64,000 nt of DNA from Variovorax saccharolyticus (GTDB lineage: Bacteria; Pseudomonadota; Gammaproteobacteria; Burkholderiales; Burkholderiaceae_C): positions 1-64,000 of the forward strand of contig NZ_JASZYT010000017.1 of the NCBI RefSeq assembly GCF_030316765.1, read 5' to 3'. The position numbers were made by a program, and so were the translations under genes. How positions within the stretch are numbered: the stretch's first letter is position 1; the number at the start of each line of letters is the position of its first letter. The notes beneath the pieces are model-generated. The model was not told where the DNA came from. It was given only the letters and a program-made list of their open reading frames with translations, and ran no database searches. Below, piece by piece: positions 8,197-16,006 of this stretch.

Positions 8197-8793
8197 TCAT
8201 GGCGCGCCGACGACGGTGTAGTAGACGCCGTTGGCGCCATAGAAAGGCCGAAACCAGCTGTCGCCGACCTGGTAGTAGTCGGTGCCGTAGCGGTTGACCA
8301 TCACCGCGCCGGCCGGCACCGTGGCGTAGCTCACGCCCATCGGATACACCGCGCCGCGGTTGGCGTTCGCGATGGCCGCGCCGGCCGCCACGCCGACCAC
8401 CGCGCCGGCGGCCACGGCTCCCGCGCAGTCGTAGCAGCCCGCGTGGTAGTAGGGAACCGCCACCGGTGCGTGATAGGGCGCATAGCCGGCAGCGCCATAG
8501 GCTGGCGGCCGATAGGCGCTGTAGCCGCCCGCGGTGGTGTGGACCGCGCCGTAGCCCGCCACGCCGGTGGTGGTGCCGCCCATGGCGTTGGTGTGGGTGG
8601 TGGCGCCGTCCCAGCTGTGCGAGGTGCTGCCGCCCCAGGCATTGGTGTGCTCGGCGCCGCCCCAGCCGCCCGAGGAATGGCCGCCGAAGCGGTTGGCGCT
8701 GGCCCAGGCGTTGGCCTGGCCATGGAGTCCGGCGTACAGCAGCAGGCCGGCCAGCAGCGGCAGCAGGGTCTTCCTTGTGGAGGTGGGGGTCAT
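8197..8793 (-). CDS. Gly/Tyr/Ala-rich secreted protein
   Basis: A 198-residue protein with a signal peptide (LLPLLAGLLLYAGLHGQANA), then a low-complexity region rich in Gly, Ser, Thr, His and Trp with imperfect repeats of the type GGSTSHSWDG / GATTHTNAMGG. A Gly/Ala-rich hydrophobic stretch (AGAVAAGAVVGVAAGAAIANA) resembles a glycine zipper. The C-terminal 50 residues (YYQVGDSWFRPFYGANGVYYTVV) resemble a domain common in small secreted proteobacterial proteins (possibly DUF6515). ATG at 8793 is preferred over a GTG at 8802 because GGTGG lies just upstream. Function unknown; probably envelope-associated. Confidence 0.8.
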   Translation of the reverse strand: MTPTSTRKTLLPLLAGLLLYAGLHGQANAWASANRFGGHSSGGWGGAEHTNAWGGSTSHSWDGATTHTNAMGGTTTGVAGYGAVHTTAGGYSAYRPPAYGAAGYAPYHAPVAVPYYHAGCYDCAGAVAAGAVVGVAAGAAIANANRGAVYPMGVSYATVPAGAVMVNRYGTDYYQVGDSWFRPFYGANGVYYTVVGAP

Positions 8794-8805
8794 GGTGTCC
8801 ACCGT

Positions 8806-9651
8806 TCAGGGGGCCTTGGCGGCGCCAGCGGCCTTGCCGGACTTCCGGGCGGGCGCCACCGGCTTGGGCGCGGCAAAGGCGATCTTCCTCGCGTTGGCGG
8901 CGTTCATCGCCGCGAAGGCCTCGGCGGCGATCACCGGGTCGAGCTTCCAGTTCGACAGCTCGACCTGGTGGCGCAGCTGCAGCGGGTCGCCGCGGAACAC
9001 CGCGCGCATCTTGCGCGGCAGCTTGTCGTCGGCGCCGATCCAGATCTGGATGAAGACCTGGTCACTCGCGATTGCGACCATGTCGGTGGTGGTGCCGCCG
9101 ACGACCTTGGATTGACCGATGTAGAAGGCCTTGCCGAGGCCCTCCGTGAGGGCCTGGAACGGGTCGGCGCCCACGATGTCGGCGAACGGGAAGTAGATCG
9201 CGGCGTTGTCGAAGGCCTGCTTCAGCATGGCGTCGATGGTCGACGGCGCCGGTGCCACGGCGACGAGGTTCTCGGCTGGCGCGAAGGCCGTGATGGTCTT
9301 GCCGTCGTAATAGAACTCGGAGGCCGGGCCGTCGCCGAGGGTCACCACGCGCAGCCGGTCGGGTCGTTGCAGCAGCACCTCGGAGGTGGTGCCGTAGGCC
9401 AGCGCCGGGCCGACGCTGCTCGGGCTCTCATAGGTGGTGACCGCCGTGAAGGCAAGCGATTTGGCGCTGGTGAGGCTGGTGCTCATCGCGCGCAGCAGGT
9501 CCATGGCGCGGGCCTCGAGCTGCGGCGCCTTGGGCTGGGCCTTGGCCGCGCGGGCGGGCTTGGCGGGGGCGGTGGTCTGGGCGGCGACGCCGGTTCCCAG
9601 CAAGGTGGCCGCTGCCAACATCAGCGCGGCGGTGATTCGGGACCGGACCAT
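8806..9651 (-). CDS. DUF2092 family periplasmic protein
   Basis: A 281-residue protein with a signal peptide ending near TGVAAQ, a Lys/Ala/Pro-rich linker, and the DUF2092 body: MDLLRAMSTSLTSAKSLAF, VLLQRPDRLRVVTLGDG, FYYDGKTITAFAPAENLVAV, a DPFQAL helix, and the C-terminal VELSNWKLDPVI strand that closes the family fold. It ends in an Ala/Lys/Pro-rich tail. GGAGCT lies about 6 bp before the ATG. It is the first gene of the minus-strand series and has a palindromic element 113 bp upstream. It is full length, unlike the paralogues at 1-594 (cut by the window) and 11316-11676 (broken). Confidence 0.88.
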   Translation of the reverse strand: MVRSRITAALMLAAATLLGTGVAAQTTAPAKPARAAKAQPKAPQLEARAMDLLRAMSTSLTSAKSLAFTAVTTYESPSSVGPALAYGTTSEVLLQRPDRLRVVTLGDGPASEFYYDGKTITAFAPAENLVAVAPAPSTIDAMLKQAFDNAAIYFPFADIVGADPFQALTEGLGKAFYIGQSKVVGGTTTDMVAIASDQVFIQIWIGADDKLPRKMRAVFRGDPLQLRHQVELSNWKLDPVIAAEAFAAMNAANARKIAFAAPKPVAPARKSGKAAGAAKAP

Positions 9652-9763
9652 GGATAGCTCCTGGAATAAGGCGATGAAAAAAGCGACAAAAAGCCGGCGG
9701 CCCTGCGTGGACCCTTGGGCGATCATCATCCTCAGCACGGCGGCGCTCGTGAATCGGGTGCGA

Positions 9764-9780
9764 GGGCAACTCGGTTGCCC
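9764..9780. promoter_or_regulatory. palindromic operator-like element, copy 2
   Basis: A perfect inverted repeat, GGGCAAC-TCG-GTTGCCC, within a conserved block spanning about 9751-9791. It lies between the divergent DUF2092 gene (start 9651) and the patatin-like gene (start 9856), so it could control both directions. It is not followed by a T-run on either strand, which argues against a simple terminator. Confidence 0.65.
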
Positions 9781-9855
9781 GAAGGGGAAGCAACGCGGCG
9801 GCGCGGCGCGGTTAGAGTGGACGTCCTTCGAGAAAGCGCTTTCTTGACAGGCCTG

Positions 9856-11319
9856 ATGACAGTGCCCACGAACCTCCGCCGTCGCTCGCGCGCCGGCCTT
9901 CGCGCCTGCTTTGCTGCCGGTGTGGTGCTGCTGCTCGCAGGCTGCGCGTCACGGCCGATCAACCCGCCGATGGTGCATGCCGACCCGAGCCGCGGCTATC
10001 GCTACGAGACGCGCCCGGCGCCCGAACGCGACAAGGAAAATCTGGTCATCCTGGCCTTTTCGGGGGGCGGCACGCGCGCCGCGGCCTTCTCCTATGGCGT
10101 ACTCGAGTTTCTGCGACGCACCGAGGTGGTGGGCCCGCAGGGCCGCAAGGGCAGACTGATCGATCAGGTCGACGTCATCACGGGGGTGTCCGGCGGCAGC
10201 TTCACCGCCCTGGCCTACGGCCTCTACGGGGACCGGCTGTTCGACGACTACGTGCAGCGTTTCCTCAAGCGCGACGTGCAGGGCGACCTGATCGCGCGGG
10301 CCTTCAAGCCCGACTACTGGGTCGACCTCGGGTCGACCGGCTGGGGACGCTCCGAACTGGCGGCCCAGCTCTACGACGAAATCCTGTTCAAGGGTGCCAC
10401 CTTCGGCGACCTGGTCCGCGGCAAAGGTCCGCTGGTGCTGGCCTCGGCCACCGACATCTCGACCGGCGCGCGCCTGGTCTTCCAGCAGAGCGTGTTCGAC
10501 GTGATGTGCTCGGACCTGAGCGCGGTGTCGCTGTCGCGCGCCGCGGCGGCCTCTTCCGCGGTGCCGGTCGTGCTGTCGCCGGTCACGCTGAACAACTACG
10601 GCGGCACCTGCGGCTATCGCTTGCCTCCTTGGGCCAGGACTTTCGACGGCGAGGTCGCCCCGCCGCGGCCGGCCGCGCGCGCGATCCGCTCGATCGACTC
10701 GATGGCGGGGCTCGGAGACGGCGCCGAGCGACCCTTCGTGCACCTCGTGGATGGCGGTGTCTCCGACAACGTCGGCATGCGCGGCGTGCTCGATGCGTTG
10801 GAGCTGCTCGAGGCGCTGCACGAGGCCGGCCTGCCGACACCGCTTGACCATGTGCGGCGGGTGGTGGTCTTCATCGTCAACTCGCTGTCGACGCCGCCCA
10901 CGCACTGGGACCGATCGGCAAGGCCGCCCGGCACCGTCGAGATCCTGCTGAAGGCGAGCGGGGTGCCGATCGATCACAATTCCTACGAAGCCGTGGAGCT
11001 GCTGCGCGACACCGCGGCGCGCTGGCAGACGATGAGGCGAATCCGCGAGTCGGCCGCGATGGCGGCCAACAAGGACCCTGCGATCGCGCAGCTCATGCGC
11101 GTGCCCGATGCAGAGATCTATGCCATCGACGTGTCCTTCGCTGCGCTGAAGGATCGCGGCGAGCGCGCCTACCTCAACAGCCAGCCGACCAGCTTTCACC
11201 TGCCCGACGAGGCCGTCGACCGGTTGCGGGCCGCTGCTTCGACGCTGATCCTCGATTCGCCGGAGTTCGCGCGCCTGCTCAAGGATGCAGGCAGCGCTTT
11301 GGTGCCGCACCCCCCTTAG
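9856..11319 (+). CDS. patatin-like phospholipase, lipoprotein
   Basis: A 487-residue protein. The N-terminus is basic, then hydrophobic with lipobox LLAGC, so Cys30 would be lipidated. The patatin fold is shown by the oxyanion loop SGGGTRA (69-75), the nucleophile elbow GVSGG with Ser112, and the dyad Asp299 in LVDGGVSDN. It is probably an envelope-anchored lipid acyl hydrolase. It diverges from the DUF2092 gene across a palindromic element. The ATG at 9856 is chosen because the signal peptide starts there; longer open sequence upstream crosses the operator. The last codons (SPEFARLLKDAGS) recur as a fragment at about 11836-11885, evidence of a local duplication. Confidence 0.92.
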   Translation: MTVPTNLRRRSRAGLRACFAAGVVLLLAGCASRPINPPMVHADPSRGYRYETRPAPERDKENLVILAFSGGGTRAAAFSYGVLEFLRRTEVVGPQGRKGRLIDQVDVITGVSGGSFTALAYGLYGDRLFDDYVQRFLKRDVQGDLIARAFKPDYWVDLGSTGWGRSELAAQLYDEILFKGATFGDLVRGKGPLVLASATDISTGARLVFQQSVFDVMCSDLSAVSLSRAAAASSAVPVVLSPVTLNNYGGTCGYRLPPWARTFDGEVAPPRPAARAIRSIDSMAGLGDGAERPFVHLVDGGVSDNVGMRGVLDALELLEALHEAGLPTPLDHVRRVVVFIVNSLSTPPTHWDRSARPPGTVEILLKASGVPIDHNSYEAVELLRDTAARWQTMRRIRESAAMAANKDPAIAQLMRVPDAEIYAIDVSFAALKDRGERAYLNSQPTSFHLPDEAVDRLRAAASTLILDSPEFARLLKDAGSALVPHPP

Positions 11320-11676
11320 TCGACCGTCCTTCCGTGGTGGAACTCCAAGGCCGGGCCGTTGCCCAGCGTCACGACTCGCAGACGGTCGGGCCGCTGCAGC
11401 AGCACCTCGGAGATGGTGGCGTAGGCCAGCGGCGGGCCGACGCGGCTCGGACGCTTGCAGGGGGTGACGGCGGTGAAGGCCAGCGACTTCGCGCCCGTGA
11501 GGCTGGCGCTCATCGCGTGCAGCAGGTCCATGGCCGGGACCTCGAGCTGCGGCGGCTTGGCCTGGGCCTTGGCCGTGCGCGCGCGTTTCGCAGGGGCCGT
11601 GGTCGGGGCGGCAACGCCGGTCGCCAGAAGGTGGCCGCGGCGAGCACAGGGCAACAGTGGATCGGGACCGGAGCAT
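11316..11676 (-). pseudogene. truncated, frameshifted DUF2092 copy
   Basis: This stretch is closely related to the 5' half of the gene at 8806-9651. The start MLRSRSTVAL matches MVRSRITAAL of the intact gene, but the frame changes near 11640 inside the signal-peptide region, after which PTTAPAKRARTAKAQAKPPQ and MDLLHAMSASLTGAKSLAF follow the family again. The similarity ends at FHHGRTV, where the intact protein has YYDGKTI, and a stop follows at once next to the patatin gene end. About 120 codons remain of 281. It cannot make a functional DUF2092 protein. An operator-like palindrome remains 101 bp upstream of its former start. Confidence 0.8.
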
Positions 11677-11776
11677 GAAGCGCTCCTTGGACGAAGCAAC
11701 GAAGAGCCGGAAGCCTTGAAAGCACCCTCGGCCGGCCATCATTTGTGACACCGAGACAATCGTGAGTCGGGTGCGA

Positions 11777-11793
11777 GGGCAACTCGATTGCCC
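11777..11793. promoter_or_regulatory. palindromic operator-like element, copy 3
   Basis: GGGCAAC-TCG-ATTGCCC, with one mismatch in the symmetry. The flanks (GTCGGGTGCGA before, CGAAGGGGAA after) match copy 2 almost exactly. It sits upstream of the broken DUF2092 copy and 67 bp beyond the end of the response regulator gene, so it is probably a leftover of the duplicated divergent locus. Confidence 0.6.
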
Positions 11794-11835
11794 GAAGGGG
11801 AACCGCCGCTATGGCCGCTCCGACATCGATCCCCC

Positions 11836-11885
11836 CGTCGCCCGAGTTCGCGCGTCTGCTCAAGATGCGGGCAGCACTCTGGCGA
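11836..11885 (+). pseudogene. remnant of patatin gene 3' end
   Basis: Translated on the plus strand this reads SPEFARLLK, identical to the end region of the patatin protein at 9856-11319. DNA similarity continues for about 50 bp with the 3' end of that gene, with one base missing after the Lys codon. On the opposite strand it overlaps the last codons of the response regulator gene. It looks like the only surviving piece of a second patatin copy. Confidence 0.6.
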
Positions 11886-12516
11886 TGCCCGGACCCTGGT
11901 CGGAAGCCACCTGCCGCAGCCGTTCGTCGAGTCGCCCCAGTTCGGCCGCGGAGTCGGCGCCGAGCTTGTGCATGAGCTGCGAGCGATGCGTCTTCACCGT
12001 GCGCTCGCTCGTGTCGAGATCCTCCGCAATCTGCTTGTTGAGCTTGCCTGCGACGATGCGATCAAAGACCTCCCGCTCACGTGGTGTCAGTGTCGCAAAC
12101 AGCGCTTTGAGACCTTGCTGTTCCGCACGCGCGGTGCGCCGCGCGTCATCGCGCGCGAGCGCCCGACCAATGGCTGCAAGCAGTGCTTCGCTCTGCGCGG
12201 GTTTCTGCAGGAAATCGACCGCGCCGGCCTTCATCGCCCGCACGCTCGAGGGGATGTCGGAGCGGCCGCTCAGGAACACCACCGGCAGCTGGCAGCCGTG
12301 TTGCTGCAGCACGTCCTGCAGTTCCAGACCCGAAGGTCCGGGCAGGTTGACGTCGAGCAGGAGGCAGCCCGGACGGTCGGGTACCGGATGCAGCAGGAAC
12401 TCGCCGGTATCGGCATAGCCTCGGCTGTCGAAGCCGGCTGCATCCAGCAGCCGCAGCAGTGCCGCGCGCAGCGAAGCATCGTCGTCGACCACATGGATCA
12501 GGGGTTTCACGTCCAT
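11860..12516 (-). CDS. FixJ/NarL-type response regulator
   Basis: A 218-residue two-domain regulator. The receiver has the acidic triad DDD (11-13), phosphoacceptor Asp55 in LLLDVNLPG, VVFLSGRSD, and the Lys in FLQKPA. The C-terminal LuxR-type helix-turn-helix shows LTPREREVFDRIVAGKLNKQIAEDL and SERTVKTHRSQLMHKLGA. This order and spacing fit the FixJ class. The gene start overlaps the end of the sensor kinase gene by 10 bp, so the two form a coupled pair. The extreme C-terminus (about the last 9 residues) is encoded opposite the patatin remnant, so its tail may have been changed by the local rearrangement. Target genes are unknown; the palindrome 67 bp away is one candidate site. Confidence 0.92.
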   Translation of the reverse strand: MDVKPLIHVVDDDASLRAALLRLLDAAGFDSRGYADTGEFLLHPVPDRPGCLLLDVNLPGPSGLELQDVLQQHGCQLPVVFLSGRSDIPSSVRAMKAGAVDFLQKPAQSEALLAAIGRALARDDARRTARAEQQGLKALFATLTPREREVFDRIVAGKLNKQIAEDLDTSERTVKTHRSQLMHKLGADSAAELGRLDERLRQVASDQGPGIARVLPAS

Positions 12517-14396
12517 CGGTATTCTTTCGGTGCCGCGCCGTCGATGCCGGGCGACGGCAGATCCACATGAAAGACGGTGCCCTTGCCTGGCGTGCTGTCG
12601 ACCCGCAGGCGGCCGCCGTGCGCATCCACGATCGATCGGGAGATCGACAGGCCCAGGCCCATGCCGCGGCTCTTGGTGCTGAAGAAGGAATCGAAGAGTC
12701 GGGGCAGGTGGGCCGGTTCGATGCCGTGGCCGCGATCGCTCACGCTGAGCGTGAGGTGTTCGGGATGGCGCGCGGTCGACACCACGATCGTGCGCCGGCT
12801 GTCGGGCAGGTCGCCCAACGCATCCATCGCATTGAGCAGCAGGTTGATCAGCACCTGTTGGATCTGGATGCGGTCACCGAGGATCTGCATCGGGCTCGGG
12901 CCGGGTCGCTGCACGAGATTGATCGCGCGCCGGCGCGCTTCGCCCTCGACCATCGCGCAGCCCTGATCGACCGCCTCGTTGAGCTCGATCGGATGGCGTG
13001 CCGCCACGTGCTTGGCGAGCAGCGAGCGCAGCCGCGCGATGACGTCACTCGCGCGCAGGTCGTCGCGTCGGATGTCGGCCAGGATGTTGCCGATGTCATC
13101 GGGTTTCTGCGTTCCCGACTTGACCATGAGCTCCGCCGCCTCGGTGTTGGCGAGGATGGCGGCCAACGGCTGGTTGATCTCGTGCGCGATCGACGCCGTC
13201 AGCTCGCCTGCGATTGCCAGGCGCGAGGCATGCGCGAGTTCGCTGCCGCGCTGCACCAGCGTGCCCTCGGCCTTGAGGCGGCGGCGGTGCTCGAGCAGCA
13301 GCGCCCCGATCAGCCCGGCTTGCAGCAGCATCACGCCGCCCCCGATCAATGCCGCGGTGCGATAGGCATCCCAGAAGGTGGGCTGCTTGAACTCCACGTA
13401 AGCGTCTGGCGGCACATCACTGTCGGCGATGCGCCAGCGTCGGGTCTGCCGCTGGTCGACGCTCAAGTTGTTGCGCGTTCGCTCGGGCAGTTCGAGCGAC
13501 GACGGTGCCGCACCGTCGAGCAGGGCATTGATGATGTCCCCGGCCTGCCGGCCCATGGCCTCGAAGCGGGGCATCACGCCGCCGACGACGCCCGTCCCAA
13601 GGAAGGTGCTGAAGGTGCCGTACACCGGGACGGACGACTTCTCGGCGACCAGCGCGGCAGCGTCGCGCGGCGTGAAGCGCTGCGCGTCGCCGCTTTGATA
13701 GAAGCCCGCCGTGACGACCAGGGAATGGGCGTCGAGTTCCGCGAGGCGCTTGCCCAGCACCTCGATCGGCAGGCCCGCGAAGAATTCCGCCTTCACTTGG
13801 GGTGGAAGGCCTGTGGCCTTGTCTCTGAACCGGCCTTCCCACTCGAGGTCACGCGGTGTGCTGCCGGTGACGAAAACCAATCGCTGCGTGTTTGGATGCC
13901 ATCGAAGCGCCTGGTCGATGGTGCCCGTGATCTCGTAGCCAACCGGCACCCCGACGACGTCTGCGGGCAACTTCTCCATCGGCTCCGGAAAGGATGGGAA
14001 CACCGCCGCATGGACGACCGGCACGTCGGGAAAGAGGTCTTCGCGATGTCGCAAGACGAAGTCCAGCGATTCGCGCGCGACTGCGACGACGACCGACGGC
14101 GGATGGTCCGCGTATTTGTCGCGCAGGTAAGTCGTGACCGTGCGCTCATAGCGATCACCGGTGAAGTCGGGGTTGTCGAGGAACTCCGTGAAAACGGTCA
14201 CGGGCCGCTCGGCGCTGCTCTCCAGGGCGCTGCGCAATCCGGCCTCCACCGCGACATTGCCGGGCACCAGGCGGCCGTTCGAATACAGCACCAGGACCGT
14301 GCGGCTCTCCACCGCCATGGCGCCGCCGCCAGACAGCGCCAGCAAGCAAAGCACGACGAGCGGGAAACGGACCCGGTGGGCAATCGGCGTCTTCAA
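12507..14396 (-). CDS. sensor histidine kinase with ABC-substrate-binding-like periplasmic domain
   Basis: About 629 residues. A signal/anchor segment (FPLVVLCLLALSGGGAMA) is followed by a roughly 290-residue domain resembling ABC_sub_bind proteins (VLVLYSNGRLVPGNVAVEAGL, ESLDFVLRHREDLFPDVPVVHA, PVYGTFSTFLGTGVVGG). Next come a second membrane segment (ALIGGGVMLLQAGLIGALLLEH), the H-box GELTASIAHEINQPLAAI and an ATPase domain with QVLINLLLNAMDAL, DRGHGI and GMGLGLSIS. It should autophosphorylate on the H-box His and pass phosphate to the regulator at 11860. The start is uncertain: a TTG at 14396 with GGAGAG upstream gives a clean signal peptide, while ATGs at 14474 or 14489 would add 26-31 residues. 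Confidence 0.9.
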   Translation of the reverse strand: MKTPIAHRVRFPLVVLCLLALSGGGAMAVESRTVLVLYSNGRLVPGNVAVEAGLRSALESSAERPVTVFTEFLDNPDFTGDRYERTVTTYLRDKYADHPPSVVVAVARESLDFVLRHREDLFPDVPVVHAAVFPSFPEPMEKLPADVVGVPVGYEITGTIDQALRWHPNTQRLVFVTGSTPRDLEWEGRFRDKATGLPPQVKAEFFAGLPIEVLGKRLAELDAHSLVVTAGFYQSGDAQRFTPRDAAALVAEKSSVPVYGTFSTFLGTGVVGGVMPRFEAMGRQAGDIINALLDGAAPSSLELPERTRNNLSVDQRQTRRWRIADSDVPPDAYVEFKQPTFWDAYRTAALIGGGVMLLQAGLIGALLLEHRRRLKAEGTLVQRGSELAHASRLAIAGELTASIAHEINQPLAAILANTEAAELMVKSGTQKPDDIGNILADIRRDDLRASDVIARLRSLLAKHVAARHPIELNEAVDQGCAMVEGEARRRAINLVQRPGPSPMQILGDRIQIQQVLINLLLNAMDALGDLPDSRRTIVVSTARHPEHLTLSVSDRGHGIEPAHLPRLFDSFFSTKSRGMGLGLSISRSIVDAHGGRLRVDSTPGKGTVFHVDLPSPGIDGAAPKEYRWT

Positions 14397-14526
14397 GAAC
14401 TCTCCGGCTTCGGCATGGCGCTTTCGTGGTTGCGCGCGAACATTAATACAATACGGCTCAGTCGTGCTTGACATTTTGGGCCATTGCATCGTGCGTCCGG
14501 CCTATGTCACAGGAGGTGTCGTTTCG

Positions 14527-15663
14527 ATGTCGCGTTCCGTTTCGAAGACCCGGAGCCCGGGCCTTGAGGAGTCTCCGGCGACCGATCCCGGCAGCGTTCG
14601 GATTGCCGCACTCGCGGGCGTGCCGGTCGTGCTGCGCGACAAAGGCATCGAACCCGCGCGAGTGCTGGCCGAACTGGGTTTGGCGCCCGACACTTTCGAC
14701 CATCCTGACAACCGGTTCAGCTACCGCGACGGCGGACAACTTCTGCTGCATTGCGCCGAGCGCACGGGATGCCCCCATTTCGGGTTGCTGGCTGGCCAGT
14801 ACGCCGATCCGGGTTCGCTCGGAATGCTGGGTGAACTGATTCAGCGGTCGCGCACCGTCGATGCGGCCCTGCACAGTCTGATCGCGCACCTGCATCTCCA
14901 GACGCGCGGTGGGGTGCCGACGCACGCGGTCGAAGGCCAGCACGCCACCTTCGGCTATGCGATCTATCTTCGCGACATGCCGGGCACGGCGCAGGCCTAC
15001 GACCTGGTCGCCGCTTTCGAATTCAACATCCTGCGCGCGCTCTGCGGGCCGCGCTGGTCGCCGACCGAGGTGAGCTTCGCCCATGGCCGGCCTGAGGACC
15101 TGGGCCCCTATCGGCACCAGTTCGGATGCCGACTGGTCTTTGATGCCGACCGCACCGAGCTGCGTTTCGATCGCCATTGGCTCGCGCAGCCGCCGCTGGC
15201 CTCGGATGCCGAGCGCCATCGACAGCTGCAGCGCGAGATCCTCGCCCAGGAGAGCGTGGCGCCCGAGGCATTGGTGCACCACATCACCGCCACGCTGCGT
15301 CGGATGGTGGCGAGCGGGCGCGCGAACGAGAGCCTGCTGTGCGACTTGCTCTCGATGCCCCGGCGCACGCTGCATCGCAAGCTCCAGGCGCAGGGCACCT
15401 CCGTGCGCATGCTGCTCGAGGACGTGCGCTACGAATACGCGCGCCAGTTGCTGCTCGACACCGACTTGCCGACGGCGCGGGTGGCGGCGGCGCTGGACTA
15501 CGCGGATGCGAGCGCCTTCAACCGTGCCTTTCGGCGCTGGACAGATGCCACGCCTGCCGCATGGCGGGAGCGGGCCGTCGCTGGCTCTGGGACGTCAGAA
15601 CGGCCGCAAGAGCGGCCTTGTGGCCCCCGGTGCAAATCTACCCCGCCCGAAATGCGGCCATGA
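14527..15663 (+). CDS. AraC-family transcriptional regulator
   Basis: A 378-residue regulator. Residues of about 30-215 form the Arabinose_bd-type sensing domain (ALAGVPVVLRDKGIEPARVLAELGL; CAERTGCPHFGLLAGQYADPGSLG; YDLVAAFEFNILRALCG). The C-terminal AraC DNA-binding domain carries LLSMPRRTLHRKLQAQGTS as first HTH and VAAALDYADASAFNRAFRRW as second. AGGAGGTG lies 8 bp before the ATG, an unusually strong ribosome site here. It diverges from the sensor kinase gene. It is one of two AraC proteins bordering the catabolic block; either could bind the conserved boxes at 16685, 24672 and 31585. Confidence 0.92.
   Translation: MSRSVSKTRSPGLEESPATDPGSVRIAALAGVPVVLRDKGIEPARVLAELGLAPDTFDHPDNRFSYRDGGQLLLHCAERTGCPHFGLLAGQYADPGSLGMLGELIQRSRTVDAALHSLIAHLHLQTRGGVPTHAVEGQHATFGYAIYLRDMPGTAQAYDLVAAFEFNILRALCGPRWSPTEVSFAHGRPEDLGPYRHQFGCRLVFDADRTELRFDRHWLAQPPLASDAERHRQLQREILAQESVAPEALVHHITATLRRMVASGRANESLLCDLLSMPRRTLHRKLQAQGTSVRMLLEDVRYEYARQLLLDTDLPTARVAAALDYADASAFNRAFRRWTDATPAAWRERAVAGSGTSERPQERPCGPRCKSTPPEMRP
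15602..15617 (-). terminator. possible hairpin terminator
   Basis: GGCCGC-AAGA-GCGGCC is a perfect 6-bp GC stem with a 4-nt loop. It lies inside the 3' end of the AraC gene but about 20 bp beyond the stop of the minus-strand membrane protein gene, where it would be followed by GTTCT. The T-run is poor, so the terminator role is tentative. Confidence 0.35.
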
Positions 15664-15970
15664 CCACGACCAGCCGAACCGAGGCAAGGACATAGAGGCA
15701 CAGCAGCATTGTCATTGACAGCTTCGGCCAAGCGAGCGTCGCCAACTGCGCCAGGCCGACCACCAAGTTCGCAATGGTCAGGACGACGCCGATCGCAACC
15801 AGCAACCAGCCCGCCACGTTGGTGACGGCAAGCCAGCCGACAAGGCCTGAAGAGTTCCCGTGTTCGTACAGGCCCGCGGCGATGATCAGTGCACACACGA
15901 TCAGATTTCGGATGTTGTCGAAAACGGAACGGACCATGTCCTTGTCGTAGAGCTTGTGGAAGTTGCGCAT
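15638..15970 (-). CDS. small membrane protein
   Basis: A 110-residue protein starting MRNFHKLYDKDM, with three hydrophobic segments: NLIVCALIIAAGLY, GWLAVTNVAGWLLVAIGVVLTIANLVVGL and MLLCLYVLASVRLVVVMAAF. It converges on the AraC gene and its 3' end overlaps that gene by 26 bp. An in-frame ATG at 16006 would add 12 residues; neither start has a strong ribosome site. No family was recognised and no function can be assigned. Confidence 0.65.
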   Translation of the reverse strand: MRNFHKLYDKDMVRSVFDNIRNLIVCALIIAAGLYEHGNSSGLVGWLAVTNVAGWLLVAIGVVLTIANLVVGLAQLATLAWPKLSMTMLLCLYVLASVRLVVVMAAFRAG

Positions 15971-16006
15971 GTTGAGTCGTTCGCTGTTCGTCGAAGGGGC
16001 GGGCAT

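Noticed and set aside
9764..9780. Palindrome as a rho-independent terminator
   Set aside because: No T-run on either strand, it lies upstream of divergent gene starts, and it is repeated upstream of other genes; operator is the better reading.
14468..14500. TTGACA at about 14468 as a -35 box of the AraC gene
   Set aside because: No acceptable -10 sequence follows at the right spacing, so it was not listed as a promoter.
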